From contig JAICIH010000004.1 of assembly GCA_025924475.1 (NCBI GenBank), forward strand, positions 1 to 47,187: a stretch of 47,187 nucleotides of DNA, given 5' to 3'. The position numbers and the translations under genes were made by a program. A model generated the notes under the pieces. It had not been told where the DNA came from. It did no database searches and worked only from the letters and a program-made list of their open reading frames with translations. This DNA is from Bryobacteraceae bacterium (GTDB lineage Bacteria; Acidobacteriota; Terriglobia; Bryobacterales; Bryobacteraceae). Position 1 is the first letter of the stretch. Each line of letters starts with the position of its first letter. This document shows positions 15,748 to 25,349 of the stretch, one piece after another.

Positions 15748-15846
15748 GTAAATTGGGGACTGACCGAAGCGCCTTTTACAAAGCCAAAAGAACCGCGCAC
15801 GTAAGTAAGCGGCCAACGCAGGCGCGGCTGTCTGTCCCCAATTTTA
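15748..15846. repeat. Short inverted-repeat element with TAAATTGGGGAC termini
   Basis: The left end, TAAATTGGGGACTGACCGAA followed by GCGCC (15748-15773), and the right end, GGCGCGGCTGTCTGTCCCCA followed by ATTTTA (15821-15846), are imperfect inverted copies. The dispersed repeat copy b sits between them. It looks like a small non-autonomous mobile element or a REP-like cassette. Its right end supplies the TAA stop codon of regulator 2. Confidence 0.6.
15786..15812 (+). repeat. Dispersed CCGC...GCGG repeat, copy b
   Basis: AAAAGAACCGCGCACGTAAG followed by TAAGCGG. These 27 bases are exactly repeated in the same direction at 17878-17904, so the two copies flank regulator 2. Similarity continues weakly beyond (both run on to TGTCTGT). 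Confidence 0.75.
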
Positions 15847-17844
15847 GGACCAGCCGGAAACCATGTAAAGGCGCGAGAAGTTCACCTCGCTTGAATAGGC
15901 AAACGCACCCGCTTCGGGCGCCACAACCACCCCGGCCAGCCGGCCGGATCCATCGATCGTTTTCCACAGTTCGGACCGTCCCGAGCGCAAATTCAAGCGC
16001 AGAATACGATCGGGCTTGCCGCCAAGTGTGGCGATATATAAATTCTCACTGTCCGTGCTCCAGGCGACCGGCGCTGCACGCTCGCTGAATGGAATCGGCA
16101 TCGTCTTCCCGGTGCGAAGATCGAGGGTTTGGATCTGCCCTCCCGTTACGCCGGCCAGCCGGAACCCGTCTGCCGATACTTCCACGGAATCCATGTACGG
16201 TGCATCGGCGATCGCCACCGGCGTCCCTCCGCTCAAAAACTGTTTCGAGATGCGGAGCGGTTCGAGCGGATAGGCTCCCCCGACGAGTAGCGTGTTTCCA
16301 TCCGGAAGGAATTTGGCCCACTGGTATTCGAAGCCGCCTCCGGGGATTTTTCTGGATGTTCCGGTCGCGAGCGAAGTGAGCGTAAGAAAGCTGCGGTCCT
16401 CAGGATCGATGGTGAGCGCAGATTTACCATCCGGAGACAACGCCAGTCCGCGGCCGGAGGCGAAACGTACCGCGCGGCCGGATTCACGGTCGAGCGTATA
16501 GGCGGCGTAGTGTACGCCCACGGCCTCGCTCGCTTCAGTGAACAGAAGAATGTGCCCGTTGCGCGTGATGCCATCGACATGCGAAGAATCGAGATTAGAA
16601 ACGTCGCGGGCTGTTTCATCTCCGGCGAGCTGAGCTGCCATATACATGCGCACATCGTCGAGAGCCACGAGCGCCCGTCCATCATGAGAAATATCGAACA
16701 GACGGAGCGAGAACGGAGCATTTGAAATCTTGCGCAAGCTGCCTGTGCGCGATACCGCGTATACGGCGCGTGTAGCCCCTTGCCGGCTTGCGCTGAACCA
16801 GATCTCTTTGCCGCTGCGGGACCAAGCCAGTCCGGCAGCGCTGCTCCATAATCCCGTAAGAGTGGTCACACGTCCTTGCCGGTCGACCAGCCGTAAGCGG
16901 CCGCCGTCATCGTCGCGCACTGGATGCTCGAAAAATGCCACGCGATCGCCGGCGGGCGAGACGCGCAGGCCGTCAATCCAGCCGCGCGAAGCATACACGG
17001 CATGACCCGCCGGAAATTCGACCAGCGATTCGGCGCCGCGCCGCCTCACCAGCGCCAGCGCAGTGCCGTCGGGGAGCCAGTCGGCATCTCGCGCTCCATC
17101 CGCGATCGTGGTTACCGAAGTTTTGTTCCGTACTACGCGCACCAGGCGCGCGGGCATTCTCGAAATGAGCGCGAACTCTCCGCGTGGCGAGACCGAGGCA
17201 AGAACGCCGCCGGCGAAATCGAAATCGCGTGAGCTGCCGCCGCTGAGGCTCACTACGCCGGTGCGCGGCGGCTCGCCTTCCGCAGTCACCGTATACACGG
17301 CATTATTCGAGCCGGGAACGAAACGTGCCGATCCTACTACGCCGGCGCGAAAAGTCAATTGGCGGAAGGCCGGCTGCGGGCGCGTGGCTCCGGCATTCCG
17401 ATGAATCCATAGAAAAACCGCAAGAAGGCCGAGCGTCGATACGGCAACCGGTAGCAGCCGGTGCGATTTCGTGGGAGCCGGTGGACTCGGTTGCGTGACA
17501 GGTGCGGGCGTATCCGACGCGATGCCGGTAACAGGACAAATAAATCGATAGCCCAGCCGCGGCAATGTTTCGATGTAGCGGGGCGATTCGGCAGAGTCGC
17601 CTAATGCGTTGCGCAGCCGGTTGGTGGCGGTATTCAGCCCGCTCTCGAAATCCACGAACGTGCCATCAGGCCAGAGCTTCCGGAAAAGCTCCTCGCGCGT
17701 CACCAGTTCGCCGGGTTTCTCGAGGAGTGCCTCCAAAATCTCCAGCGGTTTTGCTTGCAGACGAATGCGCACGCCGTGCTTGAATAGACGGCGCGTTTCG
17801 GTGTCGACCTCGAAGGCGCCGAACCGGAAACCTGCATTGGCCAT
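15844..17844 (-). CDS. Membrane-anchored winged-helix regulator with propeller (regulator 2)
   Basis: The protein has 666 residues from the ATG at 17844: winged helix at 5-104 (FRFGAFEVDTETRRLFKHG, LVTREELFRKLWPDGTFVDFE, ETLPRLGYRFICPV), Pro-rich linker, transmembrane helix at about 129-147, then a long beta-propeller-like outer part (RVSPAGDRVAFFEHPV, WSRSGKEIWFSASR, LSPDGKSALTI, FLPDGNTLLV) ending in SRLYMVSGWS. It is a close paralogue of regulator 3 across the whole length, including the last residues GWS. The frame is open to 17892, but that stretch is the dispersed repeat, so the later ATG is chosen. Upstream on the same strand is the TPR protein gene, 117 bases away. Ligand and target are unknown. 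Confidence 0.92.
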   Translation of the reverse strand: MANAGFRFGAFEVDTETRRLFKHGVRIRLQAKPLEILEALLEKPGELVTREELFRKLWPDGTFVDFESGLNTATNRLRNALGDSAESPRYIETLPRLGYRFICPVTGIASDTPAPVTQPSPPAPTKSHRLLPVAVSTLGLLAVFLWIHRNAGATRPQPAFRQLTFRAGVVGSARFVPGSNNAVYTVTAEGEPPRTGVVSLSGGSSRDFDFAGGVLASVSPRGEFALISRMPARLVRVVRNKTSVTTIADGARDADWLPDGTALALVRRRGAESLVEFPAGHAVYASRGWIDGLRVSPAGDRVAFFEHPVRDDDGGRLRLVDRQGRVTTLTGLWSSAAGLAWSRSGKEIWFSASRQGATRAVYAVSRTGSLRKISNAPFSLRLFDISHDGRALVALDDVRMYMAAQLAGDETARDVSNLDSSHVDGITRNGHILLFTEASEAVGVHYAAYTLDRESGRAVRFASGRGLALSPDGKSALTIDPEDRSFLTLTSLATGTSRKIPGGGFEYQWAKFLPDGNTLLVGGAYPLEPLRISKQFLSGGTPVAIADAPYMDSVEVSADGFRLAGVTGGQIQTLDLRTGKTMPIPFSERAAPVAWSTDSENLYIATLGGKPDRILRLNLRSGRSELWKTIDGSGRLAGVVVAPEAGAFAYSSEVNFSRLYMVSGWS

Positions 17845-17877
17845 GGCAATACGTACCCATGCAATTGTGCGGCCAGA

Positions 17878-17904
17878 AAAAGAACCGCGCACGTAAGTAA
17901 GCGG
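17878..17904 (+). repeat. Dispersed CCGC...GCGG repeat, copy c
   Basis: An exact 27-base direct repeat of 15786-15812, lying just upstream of the regulator 2 start in the gap to the TPR gene. Confidence 0.75.
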
Positions 17905-17961
17905 GCAGGCCCGGTTGTCTGTTGCCGGAACTCCACTGTAGCGAAATGCGACGGAATGGGC

Positions 17962-19500
17962 CTAGCTTTGCTTCCCGGCGCGGATCGCGTTCTCCACTTC
18001 GATCCGCGTGGCGCGCACTTCCGTTTGCTCGGCTTCGGCGAATCGATCGAGCTTCCGCAAGACATCCGCGTTGCGCTTCAGACAGTCGAGCAAATCGAGC
18101 GAGCCGGCGCCGGCCGATATTTCAAAAGCGTGAATGGCGCGCGCGTAGGCGGCCTGCGCATCGCGATACTGCTTGGCGCTGTAATAGGCGATCGCAAGAT
18201 TGCGCCAGGTGGCCGCCATCTGCCGGTTTTGCTCTCCCAACGAGCGTTCCTGAATCGCCGCCGCGCGCTGATATAGGCCGATCGCGTCGTGATATTTCCT
18301 GGCGTAGAACGCCTCCGCGGCCAGGTTCGACAAGTCAGACGCGACCTGCGGATGCTCCGGCCCGAGATGCGCTTCGTCAATGGCAAGCGCCGTACTCCAT
18401 AACGATTGCGCCCGTCCACGGTGACCCTGCCGCGCTTCAATTGTGGCGAGATTGGACAATGCAGCGGCATAGCGCGCGCTGCCACCGCCGGAAACTTCGA
18501 GCGCGGCCGCGGCCGATTTTTCGTAGTAGTCCTTTGCCGCTCGCAAATTGTTTTCGGCGAGCGCAATCATCCCAAGATTGTTCCAGAGCCCCGCCCACAA
18601 CGCATCGTCCGGAGCCAGTTCGTGCGAGGCGAGCTGTAGCGCTTCCTGCGCATGTTCGTGGGCGCCTGCCAAATGTCCGGAGCGTCTTTCAACGCCCGAC
18701 AAATTATTTACGATTTCGACGCGCAGTTTAGCCGATTGCGCCGAAGCCGCGCGATCGGCAACGAGATCGTTGGCTTTTTGTAATAGCGCACGCGCCTCCT
18801 CGAGCCCGTCCGTTCGCCCCAAAGCTAAAGCGAGGCGATTGAGCGCGTACGCGTGATCGTAAGCGGGAATGGAGGGCAGCGCATTTTCTATGGCAACAGC
18901 ACGGCGATGCTTCTCAACGGCATCCCGGAAATCGCCAGTTTCGAAGCTGAGCTCGCCCGCGTTGAGCAGCAATTTCGCAAACTCCAGGCCGGTCTCTTGC
19001 CGGGCAGCCCGAAATGCCGCGAACGCGCGTTCATAGAACGGCTTGGCCTCGGCATAGCGGCCTTGCTGCTGCAGATCGAGCGCCAGATTCGATAACACTG
19101 AGCCGGCGGTTGGAGTTTCAAGAAGGTGACGCTCCGAGAGCAGCCCGTACGATTGACGGAACCACTTTTCGGCGCCGGCATAGTCGCGCCGGGCTACGGC
19201 GATGCTCCCCAAATTGTTGAGCACGACGGCCGTCTCTATCTTGCTGGGTGCACCTAGCCGCTGGTCCAATTCGAGCGCGCGCCGGAAAGCCTCTTCTGCT
19301 TCGTCTATATCCGAGTGCGACTGCCGGAAACGTCCAAGTTCGTTCCATCGAGCCACAGCCTCAGTCCCCGAAGAGTCCTGCAACGTAGAAATCGTTCCGG
19401 CGGATAGAATTTCGCGGGACGGCGGAGTGGCGGCCCTAAGGAGAATTGCCGGACAAATGAAGGCAATCGCCAGAAATCCGAAACGCGAATACCAAAGCAC
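17962..19500 (-). CDS. Exported tetratricopeptide-repeat protein (kinesin-light-chain-like TPRs)
   Basis: The GTG at 19500, nine bases after AAAGGA, gives 512 residues with a signal peptide (LWYSRFGFLAIAFICPAILLRA). About nine TPRs of 40-42 residues follow; clear ones are AEEAFRRALELDQRLGAPSKIE, VVLNNLGSIAVARRDYAGAEKW, SNLALDLQQQGRYAEAKPFY, LWNNLGMIALAENNLRAAKDYY, AALSNLATIEARQGHRGRAQ, SDLSNLAAEAFYARKYHDAIGL and WRNLAIAYYSAKQYRDAQAAY. Such arrays bind proteins. A longer frame to 19554 has no Shine-Dalgarno. It lies upstream of regulator 2 on the same strand and divergent from regulator 3, so it may work with either regulator at the envelope. Confidence 0.88.
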   Translation of the reverse strand: MLWYSRFGFLAIAFICPAILLRAATPPSREILSAGTISTLQDSSGTEAVARWNELGRFRQSHSDIDEAEEAFRRALELDQRLGAPSKIETAVVLNNLGSIAVARRDYAGAEKWFRQSYGLLSERHLLETPTAGSVLSNLALDLQQQGRYAEAKPFYERAFAAFRAARQETGLEFAKLLLNAGELSFETGDFRDAVEKHRRAVAIENALPSIPAYDHAYALNRLALALGRTDGLEEARALLQKANDLVADRAASAQSAKLRVEIVNNLSGVERRSGHLAGAHEHAQEALQLASHELAPDDALWAGLWNNLGMIALAENNLRAAKDYYEKSAAAALEVSGGGSARYAAALSNLATIEARQGHRGRAQSLWSTALAIDEAHLGPEHPQVASDLSNLAAEAFYARKYHDAIGLYQRAAAIQERSLGEQNRQMAATWRNLAIAYYSAKQYRDAQAAYARAIHAFEISAGAGSLDLLDCLKRNADVLRKLDRFAEAEQTEVRATRIEVENAIRAGKQS

Positions 19501-19767
19501 GCTAGCGGAATCCTTTCGTAATTCGAAAGTATTCGCTCTGCGCGAAGCTGGCAATGGACGCTAGCTAACTTATCGCCTCACCGGATGCGTTTAGATGCCG
19601 CCTTTGATCCAGAGAACACCTGATCCGGCTTGCGATCAAATACTTACCGATTTAGGCACCGCCTCGTCCACTTGTCTTCGAAACAAATTCTTCAACAATT
19701 GTGCGAACGAAATCGCTCGACGTCCGTCTTAATCGGATAGCAGTTTAGAGGCTAGGTTCGGCAGAGT

Positions 19768-21861
19768 ATGAAAGAATCCCCCGTCGATTCGGACAACTCG
19801 GAGCCCGGCGCTGTCCGGTCCAGCGTGAGCGGCTCCTCAGTGAGATTTGGCGCTTTCGAGGTCTCGCTCGATACTGGAGAATTGCGCAAGCACGGCGTGC
19901 GTGTGCGGCTGCAAAGAAGGCCATTTCACATTCTGCAGGCGCTGCTCGAAAAACCCGGCCAGGTCGTCAGCAGGGAAGAACTGCGTTCCCGGCTCTGGTC
20001 TTCCGACACATTCGTCGATTTCGAGAGCGGCCTGAATACCGCCATCAACCGGCTGCGAACGGCGCTCGGCGATTCAGCCGAGAATCCTCTTTATGTTGAG
20101 ACGCTGGCCCGAGTGGGCTATCGTTTTATCGCGCCCATTATTCCGCCCGAGTTGCCGTCAGCCGCCGAATCCGCTGGCTCACCGCCCGGCCAAACCGTCA
20201 ACACAAAAGCCGCTACGCGGCCAAAAATGTTCTGGTGGGCCGCCGCCGGCGCAGGGTTCGCCGCGGCAGCCATAGCGATAATTTTTTGGCTGCATCGCAC
20301 CCCGCGCGAGTCCGCCTCCTTTCGCCAGCTTACGTTTTCGAACGGCGCGGTTCGCTCCGCGCGCTTCGCGCATGACGGCAAACACGTCGTATACAGCGCG
20401 GCATTGAACGGAAACTCGAACCGTATATTCGAAACTTCCTTAGACGGCGCCGGAACCAAGGATTTGGGATTCGAAGCCGAGCAGTTGGCGAGTCTGTCTT
20501 CCAAGGACCAGCTCGCGCTCTTCCGCACTTCGAACGCGCCGGCGCTCGAAGCCGTGCCGCTCTCCGGCGGCTCTCCCACCGTGCTCTCGGATCGCGCCAT
20601 CGCTGCGGACTGGAGTCCGGACGGCGTCCTAAGCCTGGTTGTCGCGAACGAAGGAATGTATTCGGTGCAGTATCCCCCCGGCAAGACACTCTACGCGTCG
20701 AGCGAGTGGATCGACGATCTGCGCGTCTCGCCACGCGGCGATCATGTCGCGTTTGTGAAACATCCCGTCCCCATGGACGACGGTGGCGACGTGGTGATCG
20801 CCGGAAGCGACGGACGCGCGCGCGTCCTCAGCCCAGGCTGGGAATCGATTGAAGGCCTGGCCTGGCATCCCTCCGGGCGCGAAGTCTGGTTCACCGCCGC
20901 GCGCTCCGGGGTCGACCGGAGTCTGATGGCTGTCGATATGAAGGGAGGGCTGCGGCAAGTCGCGCAGATTCCCGGCGGCATGCTGTTGCGTGACATCAGT
21001 CCGGCCGGCGGTGTTCTGATCTCCCGCGCCACCTCCCGCATGAGCATGTTTTGGGGCAACGTCGATGGCAGCGCTCCACGCGACATTTCCTGGCTCGACT
21101 GGTCACGAGCCGTAGCCATTTCCGCTGACGGAAAACGCGTGCTTTTCGATGAAACCGGGCAGGGCGGGGGAAGCCGCTATAGCGTCTATCTGTATGATGC
21201 GAATAAGAAATCGTCCGATCGGCTGGGCGATGGCCGCGCCATCGATCTGTCGAACGACGGCGGCTGGTCGATTACCCAGAGTGCCAGCGAACCGCAGAAG
21301 CTCTTCCTGGTTTCCACCAAGGATCGCAAAGCGGTCCAGTTGCCCAATCCCGGTCTCCAATACCGCTGGGTGCGATTTTTTCCCGGCCAATGCCAGGATA
21401 TTCTGTTCGCTGGCGGACTTCCAAACCACAAAGAGCAAATTTATCGCCAGCACGTTCCCGGCGGGACGCCCGTACCCATTTCGGGCAGCGTTCGCATCCG
21501 CGGCGTCGTAGTCGATGATGCCGGCGAGTTCGCGGTGGGGGTAGCGCGCGAAGCCAAGCTCGCTGTGATCAACCTCCACGACGGCAATTCCCGTTTTCTG
21601 GAGAATCCGGCCCACGTCGTGCCGGTGGCTTTCGCCTCGAAAGATCAGATTCTTACCCGCAGGGAAGACGGCCATTCCGTGGTGCTCGAGTTGCTAAATC
21701 TTAGGACCGGACATGCGCGCCTCTACCGTAAGCTGGCCGCTAATGATAGTTTTGGTAGTGCTAAGACATTTCCAATTTTTGTCGCCAGAGATCTCAAGAC
21801 CTTTGCTTACTCGCGTCTTGAGACTCTATCCACGCTCTTCCTTGTTTTTGGCTGGAGCTAA
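19768..21861 (+). CDS. Membrane-anchored winged-helix regulator with propeller (regulator 3)
   Basis: This 697-residue regulator has a Ser-rich start, a winged helix at 26-124 (VRFGAFEVSLDTGELRKHG, VVSREELRSRLWSSDTFVDFE, ETLARVGYRFIAPI), a linker, a transmembrane helix at about 154-175 (MFWWAAAGAGFAAAAIAIIFWL) and a periplasmic propeller-like part (RVSPRGDHVAFVKHPVPMDD, WHPSGREVWFTAAR) ending SRLETLSTLFLVFGWS. It is paralogous to regulator 2 along its length. The TonB-dependent receptor gene starts 203 bases downstream in the same direction and is the obvious candidate partner or target. The gap of 213 bases to the divergent TPR gene should hold promoters for both; no convincing consensus was picked out. 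Confidence 0.92.
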   Translation: MKESPVDSDNSEPGAVRSSVSGSSVRFGAFEVSLDTGELRKHGVRVRLQRRPFHILQALLEKPGQVVSREELRSRLWSSDTFVDFESGLNTAINRLRTALGDSAENPLYVETLARVGYRFIAPIIPPELPSAAESAGSPPGQTVNTKAATRPKMFWWAAAGAGFAAAAIAIIFWLHRTPRESASFRQLTFSNGAVRSARFAHDGKHVVYSAALNGNSNRIFETSLDGAGTKDLGFEAEQLASLSSKDQLALFRTSNAPALEAVPLSGGSPTVLSDRAIAADWSPDGVLSLVVANEGMYSVQYPPGKTLYASSEWIDDLRVSPRGDHVAFVKHPVPMDDGGDVVIAGSDGRARVLSPGWESIEGLAWHPSGREVWFTAARSGVDRSLMAVDMKGGLRQVAQIPGGMLLRDISPAGGVLISRATSRMSMFWGNVDGSAPRDISWLDWSRAVAISADGKRVLFDETGQGGGSRYSVYLYDANKKSSDRLGDGRAIDLSNDGGWSITQSASEPQKLFLVSTKDRKAVQLPNPGLQYRWVRFFPGQCQDILFAGGLPNHKEQIYRQHVPGGTPVPISGSVRIRGVVVDDAGEFAVGVAREAKLAVINLHDGNSRFLENPAHVVPVAFASKDQILTRREDGHSVVLELLNLRTGHARLYRKLAANDSFGSAKTFPIFVARDLKTFAYSRLETLSTLFLVFGWS

Positions 21862-22064
21862 TTGCATAATCGATTGACTCGACGTATGTTGAGCGTTCGA
21901 GCTAACCCGGGTTCTTCGCGGCGTTAGACAAAAGTTAGATGCACTAAATCGGAAGAGAGTGTATTGTCACAACAAATAAGTACCACGACTACGACCGCTC
22001 CTGTGGCCGCGGCTCCGATCCAGATTCGCGATCGGGCCGCGACCTCGAAAGGGGAAGGCTGCAT

Positions 22065-25000
22065 ATGAGGGATCTTCAGGGGATAAGGGCGCTTGCCGTC
22101 GTGCTGGCTGCCTCGACCAGTCTTGCTATAGCGCAATCGACCAGTGGAAATATGGCGGGTGTCATTTATGACCCGTCAGGCGCTACCGTTCCGGACGCTT
22201 CGATTACCGTCAAAAACGAAGCCACTGGGGTCGAAACTTCCACAAAGTCAACTTCAGCTGGCCAATACCGTCTCGAAAATCTACCGGTAGGCTCCTATGA
22301 GCTTTCCGTATCGGCCACCGGATTCAATCGAGCCCAATCGACCGGCGTATTGGTGCCGTTAAATCAGACCGTTACACAAAACGTGTCGCTGGCCGTGGAG
22401 AAGGCATCGGCCACCATTGAAGTAACGGCTGCCGCGGCAGCCATCGATACAACCACGCCCCAGATACAAACCACTTTTGAAGGTCGCTCCCTGACGGATT
22501 TGCCGATGGCCGGGGGAGGCTCGGGAGTCATAAACCTTTCGTTGCTGAACGCCGGGGTGGGCACTAGCAGCGGATTGGGCTTTGGAACAGGACCATCGGT
22601 GGGCGGCCAACGGCCCGCCAACAACAACTTTACGATCGAAGGCATCGATAACAACGACAAAGGCACAACCGGTCCGTTGGTTTTCGTACCGAACGACGCG
22701 GTAGCCGAGTTCACTTCGCTGCAAAACCAGTTTTCCCCGGAATTCGGCCATTCCTCCGGCGGCCAGTTCAACCAGATCCTGAAAAGTGGAACCAATGAAT
22801 TCCACGGCCTGCTCTACGAATACTTCAAGAATCGCAACCTGGATGCGGCGGATAACCTGAGCGCCGTCGCCGGAAGCGAGTTGCATCCGCGCTCGGATCG
22901 GAATCGGTTCGGCGCCAACTTCGGCGGACCGATAAAGAGGAACAAAATGTTCTTCTTCCTGGATTGGGAATACTTCCCCATCGGTCAGTCGTCCTCCACT
23001 TATTACTACGCACCCACGCAAGCGGGCTACGACGCGTTGGCATCCGCCTCGGGCCTCAGTCAAACCAATCTGTCGGTCTTAAGAAAATATATGGGTGTTG
23101 CTACGGACATCGCTCCGCCCTCGACCCTGCCGTCGGGCCAGCCGGTTTCGGTGGGTTCGACCATTATCCCGGTGGGCAAAATTCCCGCCAGTCTGCCAAG
23201 CTGGCAAAACAATCAAAGCGGCGTGGCGTCGTTTGACTACAGTATTTCGGATAAAGATTTCCTGCGCGCGCGATATGTGTTCAATCGCTTCGGCCAAGTG
23301 GACAATCAAGGCTTCCCGTCGCAGTTCTTCAAGATACGCGAGACCAATCTATATCTCGCGACGATCTCGGAATACCACACTTTCACGCCCTCGCTCACCA
23401 ACGAGTTCCGGCTCGGCTTCAATCGCTTCAACGACGTCATACCGGTTCCAAATGAACAGTTCCCCGGCCTCGATCAGTTCCCCAACATCACCATCTATGA
23501 ACTGGGACTGTCATTCGGGCCGGACCCGAGCGCGCCGCAATTCTCGGTGCAGAATACCTACCAGATAACCGACAATCTCAGTTGGACGCGGGGGCGGCAT
23601 TCGCTGAAATTCGGCTTTGATGGCTGGAAGTCGATTTCGCCCTCGAGCTTTACACAGCGCTCTCGCGGCGACTATCAATGGCTGTACCTTAACGACTATC
23701 TGAACGACATCAGTCCCGACTTCGCCGCCGAGCGTGGTATTGGAAAGGTGGTTTACTACGGCGATCAGGTGCTCCTTTCGTTCTTCGGAAACGACACCTG
23801 GAAAATCCGCCCGAACCTGACGTTGAACCTCGGGCTGCGCTATGAATACCAGACGGTTCCTTATTCGGAGCGTCTGCAGAGCGTGAACGCGCTCGCCAGC
23901 GTCCCTGGCTTGATCTCATTCACCGAACCGAAACCGCAAAAAACGAATTTCATGCCGCGCATCGGTATTGCGTATTCGCCCGGCGACAGCGGCAGGACAT
24001 CGGTCCGCGCCGGCTTCGGGATCAATTACGACATTCTTTACGACAATCTGGGAACTTTGAGCCTGCCGCCGCAGTTCATCACAAATGTCGACGCTTCGGG
24101 TCTCGGATTTCCCAATTTTCTCGCCGGAGGCGGCATTCTTCCCAATACTCCCGTCGGTCCATTGAGTCCGAGTGAAGCTCGCTTTCTGACGCAGGGTTAT
24201 ATTCCGGATCAAAAGCGCCCGCAGTCCATTCAATGGAACTTCGGCGTTCAGCATGTTTTCGCGCACGATTATACTGCCGAAGTTCGTTACCTTGGCACGC
24301 GCGGGGTCTATCTTCCAATGCAAATACAGTTGAACCGGCAGCCCGTGGTCACTACGGCGAACGCTCTGCCGATGTATTTCAGTGCGCCCAGCCAGGCCAC
24401 GCTCGATTCGCTGACCAATACGCTGACGCCGCTGCAAAACGCCTATTTCGCTGGCGGCGCCCTCGTTCCCGCCTATGCGGCGGCCGGGTTCAACAATCCG
24501 TTTTCGCCCGTCACCGCGTTCATGCCGGTCGGCAACTCGACCTATCATGGGCTGGCCACGCAATTGACGCGCCGCTTCTCGCACGGATTGCAGTTCATCG
24601 GAGCCTACACCTGGAGCCATAACATCGACGATTCAACCGCCACTGTTTCGAGCACGATCTTTACGCCGCGCCGTCCCCAGGACTCGCAAAATCTGCACGG
24701 TGAGCGCGCCAGTTCCATGCTGGATCACCGCAACAGATTTTCCGCTGCGCTGATCTATGAAATGCCCTTCTTCAAGAACCGCAATTGGTTCTTGAAAAAT
24801 GTGCTGGGCAATTGGGAAGCCGCGCCGGTCTACATTTATCAAAGCGGCAATCTGGTTACGACGCAGAGTGAAGTCGATTCGAATTTGAATGGCGATAGCT
24901 GGTCGGATCGCGTCTTTATCAATCCGAATGGCGACCCGTCAATTGGCTCGGCGGCGCAGCCACTTCGCAACAGCGCCGGGCAGACCGTCGCGTATCTGGC

Positions 25001-25349
25001 TGCAAATCCGGCAGCGAGATACGTCTCGGCCCCGCCCGGCACGCTGCCCGATGCGGGCCGCAATCTGCTTCAACTGAACCCGATCAACAACCTCGATTTG
25101 ACGCTCGCCAAGCGCTTCAATTTCACCGAGCGCTACCGCCTGGAATTCGCCCTACGCGCGTTCAACGTTCTGAACCATCCGCAATATACCGGCGGGTTTG
25201 TGAACGATGTACAATTCCTGGCGTTCCCGCCGACCGACGTGCTGACTCGCACCAGCTTCGATCCCGCATCCACAAACTTCCAGAAGTGGGATCGGATTTT
25301 TTCGAGCAACTCAAGGACCCTCACGCTTTCGCTGAAGCTATCTTTTTAA
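22065..25349 (+). CDS. Oar-like TonB-dependent receptor with carboxypeptidase-regulatory N-terminal domain
   Basis: An outer-membrane beta-barrel of 1094 residues, likely taking up a large nutrient with energy from TonB. Signal peptide at 1-23 (ALAVVLAASTSLAIAQ), a CarboxypepD_reg-like beta-sandwich at about 28-112 (GVIYDPSGATVPDASITVKN, TSAGQYRLENLPVGSYELSV), a plug domain (GGQRPANNNFTIEGIDNND, GGQFNQILKSGTNEFHGLLY) and then the barrel, ending in the aromatic TLTLSLKLSF typical of outer-membrane insertion. Starting ATG follows GGGGAAGG. Acidobacteria of the Bryobacterales carry dozens of such receptors; the substrate cannot be read from sequence. The stop overlaps the convergent DedA gene by 12 bases. 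Regulator 3 lies just upstream. Confidence 0.95.
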   Translation: MRDLQGIRALAVVLAASTSLAIAQSTSGNMAGVIYDPSGATVPDASITVKNEATGVETSTKSTSAGQYRLENLPVGSYELSVSATGFNRAQSTGVLVPLNQTVTQNVSLAVEKASATIEVTAAAAAIDTTTPQIQTTFEGRSLTDLPMAGGGSGVINLSLLNAGVGTSSGLGFGTGPSVGGQRPANNNFTIEGIDNNDKGTTGPLVFVPNDAVAEFTSLQNQFSPEFGHSSGGQFNQILKSGTNEFHGLLYEYFKNRNLDAADNLSAVAGSELHPRSDRNRFGANFGGPIKRNKMFFFLDWEYFPIGQSSSTYYYAPTQAGYDALASASGLSQTNLSVLRKYMGVATDIAPPSTLPSGQPVSVGSTIIPVGKIPASLPSWQNNQSGVASFDYSISDKDFLRARYVFNRFGQVDNQGFPSQFFKIRETNLYLATISEYHTFTPSLTNEFRLGFNRFNDVIPVPNEQFPGLDQFPNITIYELGLSFGPDPSAPQFSVQNTYQITDNLSWTRGRHSLKFGFDGWKSISPSSFTQRSRGDYQWLYLNDYLNDISPDFAAERGIGKVVYYGDQVLLSFFGNDTWKIRPNLTLNLGLRYEYQTVPYSERLQSVNALASVPGLISFTEPKPQKTNFMPRIGIAYSPGDSGRTSVRAGFGINYDILYDNLGTLSLPPQFITNVDASGLGFPNFLAGGGILPNTPVGPLSPSEARFLTQGYIPDQKRPQSIQWNFGVQHVFAHDYTAEVRYLGTRGVYLPMQIQLNRQPVVTTANALPMYFSAPSQATLDSLTNTLTPLQNAYFAGGALVPAYAAAGFNNPFSPVTAFMPVGNSTYHGLATQLTRRFSHGLQFIGAYTWSHNIDDSTATVSSTIFTPRRPQDSQNLHGERASSMLDHRNRFSAALIYEMPFFKNRNWFLKNVLGNWEAAPVYIYQSGNLVTTQSEVDSNLNGDSWSDRVFINPNGDPSIGSAAQPLRNSAGQTVAYLAANPAARYVSAPPGTLPDAGRNLLQLNPINNLDLTLAKRFNFTERYRLEFALRAFNVLNHPQYTGGFVNDVQFLAFPPTDVLTRTSFDPASTNFQKWDRIFSSNSRTLTLSLKLSF

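Noticed and set aside
17845..17892. Longer start for regulator 2
   Set aside because: These codons come from the promoter-side gap and the dispersed repeat; winged-helix paralogues start at the later ATG.
19555..19767. Possible small RNA or gene in the 213-base gap between the TPR protein and regulator 3
   Set aside because: No hairpin-plus-T-run, no frame with a ribosome site and no known RNA motif was seen; it probably holds only promoters.
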